64,000 bases of DNA, from assembly GCF_002078505.1 (NCBI RefSeq), contig NZ_LUAV01000038.1:124001-188000 (forward strand), in the 5' to 3' direction. This DNA is from Ensifer aridi (lineage in GTDB: Bacteria; Pseudomonadota; Alphaproteobacteria; Rhizobiales; Rhizobiaceae). The notes under the pieces were generated by a model. The model saw nothing but the letters and a program-made list of their open reading frames with translations, searched no databases and was not told where the DNA came from. This document shows positions 51,883-61,319 of the stretch, one piece after another (position 1 is the stretch's first letter; the number at the start of each line of letters is the position of its first letter). A program made the translations under genes and the position numbers.

Positions 51883-52265
51883 ACCAATCCATGTGAAGTC
51901 GTGCGCATGCCGCGCGCTCTTGGCGCGGTCTTCGCGGCAACCGGTGCCCCGTGTCGCAACTCGTCGAATGGGAGTTCCGCATCCTTTGGACCTATCCCAT
52001 AACTCGAATTGAGTAAGTTCTAAACCTTAACGCGAAGCCGCTCCGGGAGTGGAATCCGGTCCGAGGCATAAGCCTTGAGGCCGCCGTACGAACACTCTCG
52101 AAGAGGCGGCGGCCTCACCAGTTTCGAGGGGCGATAGGTGGACCCCGCCGCTTAATCGATCAGCAGCCGCGCGGGTTCACCTATTGGGTTCCGCCGTTCC
52201 ACGCGGCACCCGCCATGGAGCCGGACTGGACGACGAACTATCTTCACGGCTTGAAAGATCGCGTG
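51883..52265. other. non-coding gap with long hairpin
   Basis: No gene is seen. TGAGGCCGCCG (52076-52086) and CGGCGGCCTCA (52107-52117) give a perfect 11-bp stem with a 20-nt loop. It could be part of an unannotated small RNA. Confidence 0.4.
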
Positions 52266-52291
52266 GGAACCAAAGTTCCTCTTCGCGTGTT
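52266..52291 (+). promoter_or_regulatory. candidate RpoE2/EcfG promoter
   Basis: GGAAC at 52266-52270 and TT at 52290-52291 are 19 nt apart, matching GGAAC-N18/19-TT. The 58-aa gene starts 28 nt downstream. Confidence 0.45.
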
Positions 52292-52318
52292 CCTTGACGC
52301 AATCGCGAGGAGGGTCAG

Positions 52319-52495
52319 ATGCAGCGCAAATTCATGCCGACGGATGTGTTCCTGCGCCTCGAAAAGGAATGGCAGCACATGCGTCAGGCTGAACGCCACC
52401 TCGAGATCGAAGCCGTCCGGCCGAGTGACCAGCGTCTGGACGGTGCGATCGAGCTGGAGCCCGCATCAGCCCCACAAGCTCAGCAAAGAAGCTAA
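52319..52495 (+). CDS. small hypothetical protein (58 aa)
   Basis: A 58-residue protein starting MQRKFMPTDVFLRLEKEWQH, with a charged helical middle and a Pro/Ala/Gln tail. GAGGAGGG lies 5-6 nt before the ATG. A stress-type promoter lies upstream and a repeat element overlaps its stop. No family is recognised. Confidence 0.6.
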   Translation: MQRKFMPTDVFLRLEKEWQHMRQAERHLEIEAVRPSDQRLDGAIELEPASAPQAQQRS

Positions 52496-52532
52496 TGCAT
52501 GTCACGAAAAGCGTGCCGCGGCTTTGGGCCAA
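52492..52532. repeat. dispersed repeat, copy 2
   Basis: GCTAATGCATGTCACGAAAA, then GCGTGCCGCGGCTTTGGGCC, is a second copy of the repeat at 51842-51882. Its left end overlaps the stop codon of the 58-aa gene. Confidence 0.6.
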
Positions 52533-52729
52533 CGGACGCGAGGCGCGATACGCCTTTAAACGCCCGCCTCATGTCGGGACATGCCGCGCCAGCCGGTCGG
52601 CAATCGGTTATCTGACCGCCGGCGACCTATTCGAGCACAAGATTTTTCTCCGGAGCTGTCGGCGCGCGCGAAGCCGGAACGTCCTAGGGCCGTTAAGACC
52701 AGTTTCCGTCACCCGGAGGAGATTGTTCC

Positions 52730-53212
52730 ATGCCAAAGATTGTCTCGCATCTCTGGTTCGCGAAGGACGCAGGGCAAGCCGTCGATTTCTACGTCTCGGT
52801 CATCCCCAACTCCGCTTTATCCGGCACGACGACCGTACCGGCCGAAACGCCGAGCGGACCCCCGGGCAGCGTCAAGGTGATTGAGTTCACCCTTGGCGAC
52901 CAGAACTTCATGGCGCTCGAGGCCGGTCCGTTAGATCCCTTCAATCACTCCTTCTCCATCCTGGTCGAATGCGACAGCCAGGCAGAGATCGATCGCATCT
53001 GGGACGCCTTCCTCGATAACGGCGGCGAGCCGGAACAATGCGGCTGGCTGAAGGACCGCTGGGGCTTGTCCTGGCAGATTGCGCCGCGCGTGCTGGGCGA
53101 GATGATGGCCGATCCCGATCACGAGCGAGCGAAGCGGGTAACCGAAGTCATGCTCGGCATGGTGAAGCTCGATATCGCCGCACTCGAGCGCGCCTTCCGC
53201 AGTGAGAACTGA
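52730..53212 (+). CDS. VOC family protein (PhnB/3-dmu-9 type)
   Basis: A 160-residue protein. KIVSHLWFAKDAGQAVDFYV begins the first beta-alpha-beta-beta-beta unit, GDQNFMALEAGP is next, and GWLKDRWGLSWQIAPRVLGE is the typical end of the 3-demethylubiquinone-9-methyltransferase-like VOC group. GGAGGA precedes the ATG. The reaction is unknown; methyltransferase activity is not expected. Confidence 0.85.
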   Translation: MPKIVSHLWFAKDAGQAVDFYVSVIPNSALSGTTTVPAETPSGPPGSVKVIEFTLGDQNFMALEAGPLDPFNHSFSILVECDSQAEIDRIWDAFLDNGGEPEQCGWLKDRWGLSWQIAPRVLGEMMADPDHERAKRVTEVMLGMVKLDIAALERAFRSEN

Positions 53213-53330
53213 CAGCTCCGGCTCGAGCCCCTCTATCGCGACTTCGTGGGTGCAGAGCGGCGCCGCAGGGGTTATTATTTCGCCCGACCGAGCGACAAGC
53301 TTGAAGGCTTCGAACGGAAGGGAGCGAGCG

Positions 53331-54248
53331 ATGATCATCACGCGGCGCGCAGTCGTTCAGGGGCTTGGTTTTGCCGTTTCGCTGCCGCTCATGCCGCGGC
53401 TGACGAGGGGCCAGCCTGCCGACCTCATTACCAAACCCATACCGAGAAGTGGAGAGCCGATGCCCGTGGTGGGCCTCGGCACCTGGATCACCTTCAATGT
53501 CGGAGACGATCCCGTCCTGAAGGACGAATGCGCCGCCGTGATCGCTGCCTTCTTCGAGGGCGGCGGCCGCATGATCGACTCCTCTCCGATGTACGGATCC
53601 TCCCAACCGACGATCGGTCACGGCCTGCGCAAGCTCGATTATCCCGAGCGGCTGTTTTCGGCGGAAAAAGTCTGGATCTCCGACCCGGCGGGCGGCGCCG
53701 CACAGATCGAAGCGTCGCGCGGCTATTGGGGCGTCGGCAAGTTCGATCTCGTGCAGGTCCACAATCTCGTTTCCTGGGAGGAGCACCTGCCGGCTCTCTT
53801 CGACATGAAGGCGGCGGGACAATTGCGCTATGTCGGCATCACCACTTCGGAAGGGCGAAGGCATCGCGAGATCGAGCGTGTCATGGCGAGCCAGCCGATC
53901 GACTTCGTTCAGATCACCTACAATGTCCTCGATCGAGAGCCGGAGGATCGTATCCTGCCGCTGGCGCGGGAGAAGGGTATCGCGGTCATCGTCAACCGCC
54001 CGTTCCGGCAGGGCGACCTCATCCGCCAATTCGAGGATGCGCCCCTGCCGGACTGGGTGGCCGAGACGGGCGCCCGCAACTGGGCGCAGTTCCTATTAAA
54101 ATTCATCATCTCGCATCCGGCAGTCACCTGCGCGATCCCCGCCACCACCCGGGTCGACCACGTGCGGGAGAACCTCGACGCCGCAAGGGGTACCCTGCCG
54201 GACGAGACAATGCGCCGGCGCATGGTCGACTATGTGGAAGCGCTGTGA
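53331..54248 (+). CDS. Tat-exported aldo/keto reductase
   Basis: A 305-residue protein. The N-terminus IITRRAVVQGLGFAVSLPLM is a twin-arginine signal. The barrel keeps GLGTWITF and MIDSSPMYGSSQ (catalytic Asp/Tyr), FDLVQVHNL and VQITYNVLDRE. GGGAG precedes the ATG at 53331. Export of a cofactor-dependent reductase by Tat is typical of this subgroup. Substrate is unknown. Confidence 0.85.
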   Translation: MIITRRAVVQGLGFAVSLPLMPRLTRGQPADLITKPIPRSGEPMPVVGLGTWITFNVGDDPVLKDECAAVIAAFFEGGGRMIDSSPMYGSSQPTIGHGLRKLDYPERLFSAEKVWISDPAGGAAQIEASRGYWGVGKFDLVQVHNLVSWEEHLPALFDMKAAGQLRYVGITTSEGRRHREIERVMASQPIDFVQITYNVLDREPEDRILPLAREKGIAVIVNRPFRQGDLIRQFEDAPLPDWVAETGARNWAQFLLKFIISHPAVTCAIPATTRVDHVRENLDAARGTLPDETMRRRMVDYVEAL

Positions 54249-54285
54249 GTGCGCTCGCGCCACAATGTAAAGCGGTCAGAGGCTG

Positions 54286-54939
54286 ATGTCCGATTGGGCG
54301 ACCTATACGCTCGCGGATTTCCTGATGTTCTCTCCGCGCGTCTATTTCCGGCTGATCGAACGCTACAACCAGGCGCTCTGGCCGCTTCAGCTTGTTTTTA
54401 TCGCAGGCGCGCTTGCGGTGCTCGTTCCGGCAGCCCTACACCCTTCCCGCGTCCGGATTGCGGTTCCCTCGATATTCGCGCTGGCGTGGGGCTTCTGCGC
54501 CTGGCAATTCTTGTGGATGCGATATGCCAGCATAAACTGGGCGATGTCTTACGCTGCGGCCGCCTTCTTCATCCAGACGGGACTGCTGGTTCTCACCGCC
54601 CTCCTGGCACGCGAGCCCGCATCTGTGGGCGGCCTGCGCCGTTATGGCGGCATCGGTCTCGCTGTCTTCGGTCTGCTCGCCTATCCATTCATCGCCTTGC
54701 TGGCAGGCCGTTCGCCCGCCTCGGCCGAGACCTTCGGCATGATGCCGGATCCGACGGTTGCCACGACGCTTGGCGCCATGCTGATGGTCGGCCGGAGGAC
54801 ACTGTGGCTGCTGCTGCCCATCCCGATCATATGGTGTGCTTACAGCGGTCTCACCCTTTGGGCGATGGAGGATCCGGGCGCCTTGGCGCCGTTTGCCGTG
54901 GTCGTCGCCACCCTGGTCTTCGTAGCGGCCCGGCGATAA
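54286..54939 (+). CDS. DUF6064 family membrane protein
   Basis: A 217-residue protein with about six hydrophobic segments. The start FLMFSPRVYFRLIERYNQAL, then WPLQLVFIAGALAVLVPAAL, fits DUF6064. It ends 13 bp from the convergent ABC permease. Function is unknown. Confidence 0.75.
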   Translation: MSDWATYTLADFLMFSPRVYFRLIERYNQALWPLQLVFIAGALAVLVPAALHPSRVRIAVPSIFALAWGFCAWQFLWMRYASINWAMSYAAAAFFIQTGLLVLTALLAREPASVGGLRRYGGIGLAVFGLLAYPFIALLAGRSPASAETFGMMPDPTVATTLGAMLMVGRRTLWLLLPIPIIWCAYSGLTLWAMEDPGALAPFAVVVATLVFVAARR

Positions 54940-54952
54940 CACGCGGTGACGA

Positions 54953-55852
54953 TCACTCCTTCACCGCGCCCGTCATCGACGAGACGTAATAGTCGACGAA
55001 GAATGAGTAGAGAATGACGACCGGCAGCGAGCCGAACAGCGCACCGGCCATCAGCGCGCCCCATTCGAAGACGTCGCCGCGTACCAGTTCGGTCAGCACA
55101 CCGACCGGCACCGTCTTGTTCTCCGACGACTGGATGAAGGTCAGCGCATAGATGAATTCGTTCCAGGAGAGCGTGAAGGCGAAGATGCCGGCCGAGATCA
55201 GCCCCGGCACGGCGAGCGGCAGGATGATCTTGACGAGAATCTGCCAGCGCGTCGCCCCGTCGACCAGTGCGCTCTCTTCCAGTTCGAACGGGATCGAGCG
55301 GAAATAGCCCATCAGCAGCCAGGTGCAGAAGGGGATGAGGAAGGTCGGATAGGTGAAGATCAGCGCCAGCTTCGAATCGTAGATCCCGAACTTGAAGACG
55401 ATGAAGGCAAGCGGGATGAAGAGGATCGACGGCGGCACCAGATAGGCGAGAAAGATCATCAGCCCGACCGGGCGCGCGCCGGTGAAGCGCACCCGTTCGA
55501 TCGCGTAAGCCGCGAAAATCGAGGCTGCGAGCGAAAGAATGGTCGAGCCGACGGCAACCAGCATCGTGTTCCACAACCAGCCCGGATAGGAGGTCTCGAA
55601 GAGCAGATACTTTATGTGATCGAGCGTCGGCGCGACCACCCAGAACGGGCTGTAGTTGTTGTAATCGGTGAGCTGCGAGTTCGGCTTCACCGCGGTAATC
55701 GCCATCCAGTAGAACGGGAACAGCAGCACGAAGACGAAGACCGCCATCGGCAGATAGAGAACGACGATCCGGCGCGGCAGGCGGTTGAGATAGCTCATGC
55801 CTTCGGCGGTATCGGTGAGGACCTCGTCTTCGATTCTCGTGGTCGTGTTCAT
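54953..55852 (-). CDS. sugar ABC transporter permease (MalG type)
   Basis: A 299-residue inner-membrane protein with six helices. The EAA loop (ELEESALVDGATRWQILVKI) contacts the ATPase. It is the last gene of the transporter operon and pairs with the MalF-type permease 16 bp upstream. Confidence 0.92.
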   Translation of the reverse strand: MNTTTRIEDEVLTDTAEGMSYLNRLPRRIVVLYLPMAVFVFVLLFPFYWMAITAVKPNSQLTDYNNYSPFWVVAPTLDHIKYLLFETSYPGWLWNTMLVAVGSTILSLAASIFAAYAIERVRFTGARPVGLMIFLAYLVPPSILFIPLAFIVFKFGIYDSKLALIFTYPTFLIPFCTWLLMGYFRSIPFELEESALVDGATRWQILVKIILPLAVPGLISAGIFAFTLSWNEFIYALTFIQSSENKTVPVGVLTELVRGDVFEWGALMAGALFGSLPVVILYSFFVDYYVSSMTGAVKE

Positions 55853-55868
55853 CTTGTCCCTCCCGATC

Positions 55869-56801
55869 TCAATCCTGGCCGCCCTGCTGCCATTTGCGGC
55901 GTTGCAGGCCGAAGAAGCTGAACATGATGGCGGCGAGCAGGAACGGGATCATGGCAACGGCGATGGCCGCCCCCTCGCCGAGCTGCCCGCCCGGAATGCC
56001 GCGTTGGAATGAAAGCGTCGCCATCAGATGCGTGGCATTGACCGGACCGCCCTTGGTCAAGACGTAGATCAACTGGAAATCGGTGAAGGTGAAGAGCACC
56101 GAAAAGGTCATCACGACGGCGATGATCGGCGTCAGCATCGGCAGCGTCACATAGCGGAAGCGCTGCCAGCTCGTGGCGCCGTCGAGCGAGGCGGCCTCCT
56201 GCAGCGACGCCGGGATCGTCTGCAGGCCGGCGAGCAGCGAAATCGCGACGAAGGGAATGCCGCGCCAGACGTTGGCGGCGATGACCGAGGCGCGCGCATT
56301 GGTCGGGTCGCCGAGGAAGTTGATCGGCCCGTCGATGAGCCCGAGCTGCATCAGCGACCAGGAAATGATCGAGAACTGGGAATCGTAGATCCACCAGAAG
56401 GCGAGGGCCGAAAGCACCGTCGGCACCACCCAGGGCAGAAGCACGATCGCGCGGAAGAAGGATTTGAACGGCAGATTCTCGTTGAGCAGCAGCGCGAGCC
56501 AGAGGCCGAGCGCAAACTTCAGGATCGAGGCGACGAAAGTATAGAGAAGCGTGTTGAACACCGAGAGCCAGAAAACGGAGTCTCTCGCAAGGAAGACGTA
56601 GTTCTCCAGACCTATGAAGATGCCGTCGCGGCCGATGCGCGTATCGGTAAAGCCGAGCCAGACGCCGAGGCCGAGCGGATAGGTGAGGAAGCAGATGAGA
56701 AAGACGGCGGCCGGCAGCATGAACAGGAGGCCGAGCACATTGTTGTTCTGCATCAGCGAGGTCGTGGTGGATGGCGGCTTTTCGGACGACGTGATGGACA
56801 T
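55869..56801 (-). CDS. sugar ABC transporter permease (MalF type)
   Basis: A 310-residue inner-membrane protein with six helices. The EAA loop is ASLQEAASLDGATSWQRFRY. The first helix is LGLLFMLPAAVFLICFLTYP. It forms the channel with the MalG-type partner of this CUT1 importer. Confidence 0.92.
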   Translation of the reverse strand: MSITSSEKPPSTTTSLMQNNNVLGLLFMLPAAVFLICFLTYPLGLGVWLGFTDTRIGRDGIFIGLENYVFLARDSVFWLSVFNTLLYTFVASILKFALGLWLALLLNENLPFKSFFRAIVLLPWVVPTVLSALAFWWIYDSQFSIISWSLMQLGLIDGPINFLGDPTNARASVIAANVWRGIPFVAISLLAGLQTIPASLQEAASLDGATSWQRFRYVTLPMLTPIIAVVMTFSVLFTFTDFQLIYVLTKGGPVNATHLMATLSFQRGIPGGQLGEGAAIAVAMIPFLLAAIMFSFFGLQRRKWQQGGQD

Positions 56802-56896
56802 CGAGCTTCTCCGACTGGACGGTATTGCGTCGGCGGGAGCGGCCGCCGACGCGTTTGCCTGATGTCGCGGCGGCCCCTCGGGCCGCCACGGGAAGA

Positions 56897-58213
56897 TCAG
56901 ACGCGATAGTAGCGGTTTGCCCGCCGCTCTGCCTCCGCCATCGCATCCTCCGGCGTCATCTGGCCGGTGACGGCAGTGGCGAACATGTCGACCAGCACGT
57001 AGTCGGCCATCACGCCTGCCGAGGCATAGCCGAGCGGACCTGCATATCCGTTCGGACGCAAGGTCTCGGAAGCCTTTGCATAGGGCGCGTGGATCGGATC
57101 AGCCGTCCAGACCGGGTTATTGGCGAAAGCTTTCAACGGTTGGCAGCAATAGGCGCTCGAGCCTTCGATCCAGGCATTCATCTGGTCGCCTTCCATCATG
57201 AACTTGAGGTAGGCCTTGGCGGCTTCCGGATATTTGCTGTGGTTGAAGAGCAGGATCGAACTCGTCTGATGCAGTTCGACGCTCTGGCCGACGGGGCCGA
57301 TCGGGAAGTTGGTCGTGCGGATGTCCGACGCGAGTTCCGCGAGCGCCGCATCCTTCTTGGCCGCGTAGTAAAGTGAGACGCCGTTTGCCGTCAGCGAAAC
57401 CTGGCCAGCCAGGAAGGCGCGGTTGTTGTTGATGTCGAGCCAGCTTTCGGTGCCCGGAATGAAGGTCTCGTAGAGCTGTTTTGCATAGTTGATCGCTGCC
57501 AGCGTCTCGGGGCTGTTGATGGTGACCTTGCCGCTCTCGTCGACCATCTTGCCGCCGTGGCTCCAGAGCAGCCAATGGGCATAGTTGTTGCCGTCGCCGA
57601 CGGCCTTGCCGTGCGGGAAGCCGGCCGGCGTGCCCTTGGCTTTCATCGCCTTGCAGAGCTCGAGGAAGCCAGCCGTATCCTTGGGGAACTCGCTGAACCC
57701 CGCGGCTTTCATGTGGCTGTCGCGGTAGCAGACCGCGTTGCCGATCGCGGTCAGCGGCATGGCGATGAACTTGTCGTCGCGGCTCGCATAGCCCTTCACG
57801 CCGTCATACCAGCCGCCATATTTGTTGCCGAGATAATTGGCGAGCTCGGTGACGTCGACAAGCTTGTCCGGGTATTGATGCGCATCGTCGAACCAGCACA
57901 TCACCATGTCCGGGCCGGAGCCGACATTCGCGGCGACGGCCGCCTTCGGTCTGATGTCCTCCCAGCTCTCCTTGTCGATGCGGACCTCGACGCCGGTGGC
58001 TTCGGTGAACTTCTTGGTATTGGCGAGCCAGGCATCCTCGTCGCCCTTGACGAAGGGCGTCCATCTGAGAAGCCTTAGGCTTGCGCCCTCTTCCGGCTTG
58101 TAGCTCGGCTCGGCGGCTTGCGCGAAGGATGGGCGGACCCCGAGCGGCGACAGGCCCGCTATACCGGCAAGCGCCGCAGAACCTGCGAGAAAGTCACGTC
58201 TTTTTATCGGCAT
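56897..58213 (-). CDS. sugar ABC transporter substrate-binding protein
   Basis: A 438-residue periplasmic protein. PIKRRDFLAGSAALAGIAGL is a Tat signal. The body has family-1 solute-binding features (GSGPDMVMCWFDDAHQYPDK, FMEGDQMNAW). The ligand is not readable, but tetronate enzymes in the same operon suggest a sugar acid or a sugar. Confidence 0.9.
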   Translation of the reverse strand: MPIKRRDFLAGSAALAGIAGLSPLGVRPSFAQAAEPSYKPEEGASLRLLRWTPFVKGDEDAWLANTKKFTEATGVEVRIDKESWEDIRPKAAVAANVGSGPDMVMCWFDDAHQYPDKLVDVTELANYLGNKYGGWYDGVKGYASRDDKFIAMPLTAIGNAVCYRDSHMKAAGFSEFPKDTAGFLELCKAMKAKGTPAGFPHGKAVGDGNNYAHWLLWSHGGKMVDESGKVTINSPETLAAINYAKQLYETFIPGTESWLDINNNRAFLAGQVSLTANGVSLYYAAKKDAALAELASDIRTTNFPIGPVGQSVELHQTSSILLFNHSKYPEAAKAYLKFMMEGDQMNAWIEGSSAYCCQPLKAFANNPVWTADPIHAPYAKASETLRPNGYAGPLGYASAGVMADYVLVDMFATAVTGQMTPEDAMAEAERRANRYYRV

Positions 58214-58360
58214 TTGGTACTCCTCCTTGAAACAGCGGGAGCATGTCTTCCGGCATTCGCCGTCCCGCTTGGCAAATGCGGCAACTCCGATGCGCGGCCA
58301 TGGCCTGGCATCACCCGCGCGGCACCGAGGAAGGCTCCTCCCCTCCCCGGCCGCACGATA

Positions 58361-59428
58361 TCAGTCGAACAGACGCCGCCCCGTTTCGGCGTCGAACAGG
58401 TGCACATGTGCGCCGTCGATCGCGAGATGGATCGTCTCGCCGGGCTTGGCCGTCACCCGCTCGCGAAACACACAGGTCACGTCGTTGCCACCCAGCCTGG
58501 CGATCATCTGCGTCTCATAGCCAGTCGGTTCGATGACCACGACCTCGGCGGGCAGGCCGTTCGGATCGAGGGCCATGTATTCGGGCCTGAGGCCGTAGAC
58601 GAGATCTCGGCCGCGAGCGGCTGCAGCCGGCCGGGTGACGGGCAGCGCCGTCCCGTCCGCGGTCATGAAGGCCGTCGGATCTTCAGGGTGAAGCCGCCCA
58701 CGGATCATGTTCATCGCCGGCGAACCGATGAAGCCGGCGACGAAGAGATTGGCGGGATTGTCGTAGAGATCGAGCGGCGCGCCGAGCTGCTCGACGATGC
58801 CGTCGTGCATGACGACGATCTTGTCGGCCATGGTCATCGCTTCGATCTGGTCGTGGGTGACATAGACGGTCGTCGTCTTCAGCCGCTGGTGCAGTTCCTT
58901 GATCTCTGCGCGCATGGCAACACGCAGCTTCGCGTCGAGGTTCGACAGCGGCTCGTCGAAGAGAAACACCTGCGGATCGCGCACGATCGCCCGGCCCATG
59001 GCGACGCGCTGGCGCTGGCCGCCTGAGAGTTGCCGCGGATAGCGATCGAGCAGCTTCGACAGGCCGAGGATTTCCGCTGCCACGCCGACGCGTTTGTCGA
59101 TCTCGGCTCTCGGCCTGCCCGCCAGCATCAGCGAGAAGGCCATGTTGTCGGCGACCGTCATGTGCGGATAGAGGGCGTAGTTCTGGAACACCATGGCGAT
59201 GTCGCGGTCCTTCGGCGGCAGCCGGTTGACCACCCGGTCGCCGATGCGGATCTCGCCGGCGGTGATGTTCTCAAGTCCCGCCAGCATCCGGAGCAAGGTC
59301 GACTTTCCGCAGCCGGACGGACCGACGAGAATGACGAATTCGCCATCCTCGATTTCGATGTTCACGCCCTTGATGACCGGAAAAGCACCAAAGGATTTCC
59401 TGACATCGATAAAATCCACGCCTGCCAT
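58361..59428 (-). CDS. sugar ABC transporter ATP-binding protein (UgpC/MsmX type)
   Basis: A 355-residue ATPase. Walker A is GPSGCGKSTLL, the signature LSGGQRQRVAMGRAI, and Walker B VFLFDEPLSNLD. The C-terminal TOBE-type domain ends HLFDAETGRRLFD. The ATG at 59428 is 7 nt after GGAGG; the one at 59434 is too close to it. Confidence 0.92.
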   Translation of the reverse strand: MAGVDFIDVRKSFGAFPVIKGVNIEIEDGEFVILVGPSGCGKSTLLRMLAGLENITAGEIRIGDRVVNRLPPKDRDIAMVFQNYALYPHMTVADNMAFSLMLAGRPRAEIDKRVGVAAEILGLSKLLDRYPRQLSGGQRQRVAMGRAIVRDPQVFLFDEPLSNLDAKLRVAMRAEIKELHQRLKTTTVYVTHDQIEAMTMADKIVVMHDGIVEQLGAPLDLYDNPANLFVAGFIGSPAMNMIRGRLHPEDPTAFMTADGTALPVTRPAAAARGRDLVYGLRPEYMALDPNGLPAEVVVIEPTGYETQMIARLGGNDVTCVFRERVTAKPGETIHLAIDGAHVHLFDAETGRRLFD

Positions 59429-59513
59429 AGCCATTCCTCCCAGAATCTGTTCCCGCCTCTGCCAAGCCCTTTATCCTTCCCTCTCCGGATATAGGGCAGG
59501 CGCAGTCATTGAC

Positions 59514-60290
59514 CTATCCGCGGCCGACCAGCGGCATCTTTGTCGCCATCACCGTCATCGTCAGCACATTGGCCGAGAGCGGCAGGCTCGCCATGTAGAC
59601 GACGGCCTCGGCAACATGCTCAACCGGTATCGTCGGCTCGGCGGCGATCTCGCCGCTGGCCTGCAGAACGCCGGTGCTCATCTTCTCAGTCATATCCGTC
59701 GCCGCATTGCCGATATCGATCTGACCGCAGGCGATGTCGAATGGCCGCCCATCGAGCGCGGTCGACTTGGTGAGGCCGGTGATCGCGTGCTTGGTCGCCG
59801 TGTAAGGCGCCGAGTTGGGCCGGGGCGTCGTCGCCGAAATCGAGCCGTTGTTGATGATCCGACCGCCCCGTGGATCTTGCGCCTTCATCAGCCGGAAGGC
59901 TTGTTGCGTGCAGAGGAAGGCGCCCGTCAGGTTCGCCGCGAGGGTGCCGTTCCATTGCTCGAAGGTCACCTCTTCGAGCGGCACCGGCGGCACGTTCGAA
60001 CCGGCATTGTTGACGAGCAGGTCGAGCCGGCCGAATTCCGCCTGGATCGCTCCGAATAGCGCCGCGACCTGATCCGGATTGCCGACATCGCAGACGATCG
60101 CGCGTACGCCGCCGCCGGTCTCCGCTGCAATCTCCTCGGCCGCACGCTCGAGCACGTCCGGACGGCGTCCGGTGATGACGAGGCTATAGCCTTCGCCGCT
60201 CAGTGCCTTGGCGATGCCCCGTCCGACACCGGTGCCGCCGCCTGTCACCAATGCGATCTTTCCTTCGCCCGATCTTGGAGCTCGCGCCAT
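59514..60290 (-). CDS. short-chain dehydrogenase/reductase
   Basis: A 258-residue classical SDR. TGGGTGVGRGIAKAL binds the cofactor, NNAG and the YTATKHA active site follow, with Ser in NNGSISAT. It lies 1 nt behind the DenD gene and ahead of the transporter. It probably oxidises an intermediate of the imported sugar acid. Confidence 0.88.
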   Translation of the reverse strand: MARAPRSGEGKIALVTGGGTGVGRGIAKALSGEGYSLVITGRRPDVLERAAEEIAAETGGGVRAIVCDVGNPDQVAALFGAIQAEFGRLDLLVNNAGSNVPPVPLEEVTFEQWNGTLAANLTGAFLCTQQAFRLMKAQDPRGGRIINNGSISATTPRPNSAPYTATKHAITGLTKSTALDGRPFDIACGQIDIGNAATDMTEKMSTGVLQASGEIAAEPTIPVEHVAEAVVYMASLPLSANVLTMTVMATKMPLVGRG

Positions 60291-60291
60291 G

Positions 60292-61275
60292 TCAGATCCT
60301 CCCTCCGAGTTCGTCCTCGATATGGATCCGGATGATCTCGTCGAAATTGCTTTCCGCCGTGAAGCCGAGCTCGCGCGCACGACGCGCATCGAAATTCGTC
60401 GGCCATCCGGCGACGATCGCGGCAATGACCGGATCGGGCTCGCGGCGGATGAGGCCGACAGCCTTCTGGCCGGCGATACGCCCGAGTGCCTCTATTTCCT
60501 CGCCGACGAGCGCCGAGAGGCCGGGCATCGTCAGGTTGCGGCGCGGCCCGATGAGGCTCGTATCCATCCGCGCCGCATGCAGGAAGAATCCCACAGCCGA
60601 ACGCGGGCTCGCGAACCAGTGGCGGACGTTTTCCTCCACCGGCAGTATAGCTTCTTTGCCGGCGAGCGGCTCGCGCAGGATATTCGAAAAGAAGCCGGAG
60701 GCGGCCTTGTTGGGCTGGCCGGGGCGAATGCAGATGGTCGGCAGACGGATGCCGATGCCGTCGAACAGGCCGCGCCTCGTATAGTCGGCAAGCAGCAATT
60801 CGCAGATCGCCTTCTGCGTGCCGTAGCTCGTGAGCGGCGTCGTGAAGAACTCGTCGGCGATCTTTTCCGGGAAAGGCTGGCCGAAAACGGCTATCGACGA
60901 GGCAAAGATGACGCGCGGGAAATAAGGCTCATTGCGGCTCTCGGCGCGGATGGCGTCGAAAAGCGCGCGCGTGCCGTCGAGGTTGACACGGTAGCCCTTG
61001 TCGAAATCCGCCTCCGCCTCACCGGATACGATCGCCGCCAGATGGAAGATCACGTCGGGCCGAGACGACACGAGACTTTCGGCGCCGCCTTCAGTCGAGA
61101 GGTCGATCGCAAGCGCCGTCGAGATCGAAGAATAGACAGGCGGGACCGAAGGCTCGACCACGTCCGCCAGCGTAAGCCTGGCGATGCCGCGGCCGAGGGC
61201 GTCCGGCTCGGCGGCCAGCTTCTCGACCAGTTTGCGGCCGATCATGCCGGCCGCGCCTATGACCATGATATGCAT
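60292..61275 (-). CDS. denD: D-erythronate dehydrogenase-like protein
   Basis: A 327-residue extended SDR. GAAGMIGRKL binds NAD, IFHLAAIVSGEAEADFDKGY, SSIAVFG and SYGTQKAICELL (Tyr/Lys) match DenD. It would oxidise D-erythronate to 2-oxo-tetronate. The neighbouring OtnC-type decarboxylase supports this pathway. It is co-transcribed with the SDR. Confidence 0.8.
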   Translation of the reverse strand: MHIMVIGAAGMIGRKLVEKLAAEPDALGRGIARLTLADVVEPSVPPVYSSISTALAIDLSTEGGAESLVSSRPDVIFHLAAIVSGEAEADFDKGYRVNLDGTRALFDAIRAESRNEPYFPRVIFASSIAVFGQPFPEKIADEFFTTPLTSYGTQKAICELLLADYTRRGLFDGIGIRLPTICIRPGQPNKAASGFFSNILREPLAGKEAILPVEENVRHWFASPRSAVGFFLHAARMDTSLIGPRRNLTMPGLSALVGEEIEALGRIAGQKAVGLIRREPDPVIAAIVAGWPTNFDARRARELGFTAESNFDEIIRIHIEDELGGRI

Positions 61276-61319
61276 TCGCGGCGAACCTCCTCCGTTCGGC
61301 CACGCCCGATCCTGCGGGC

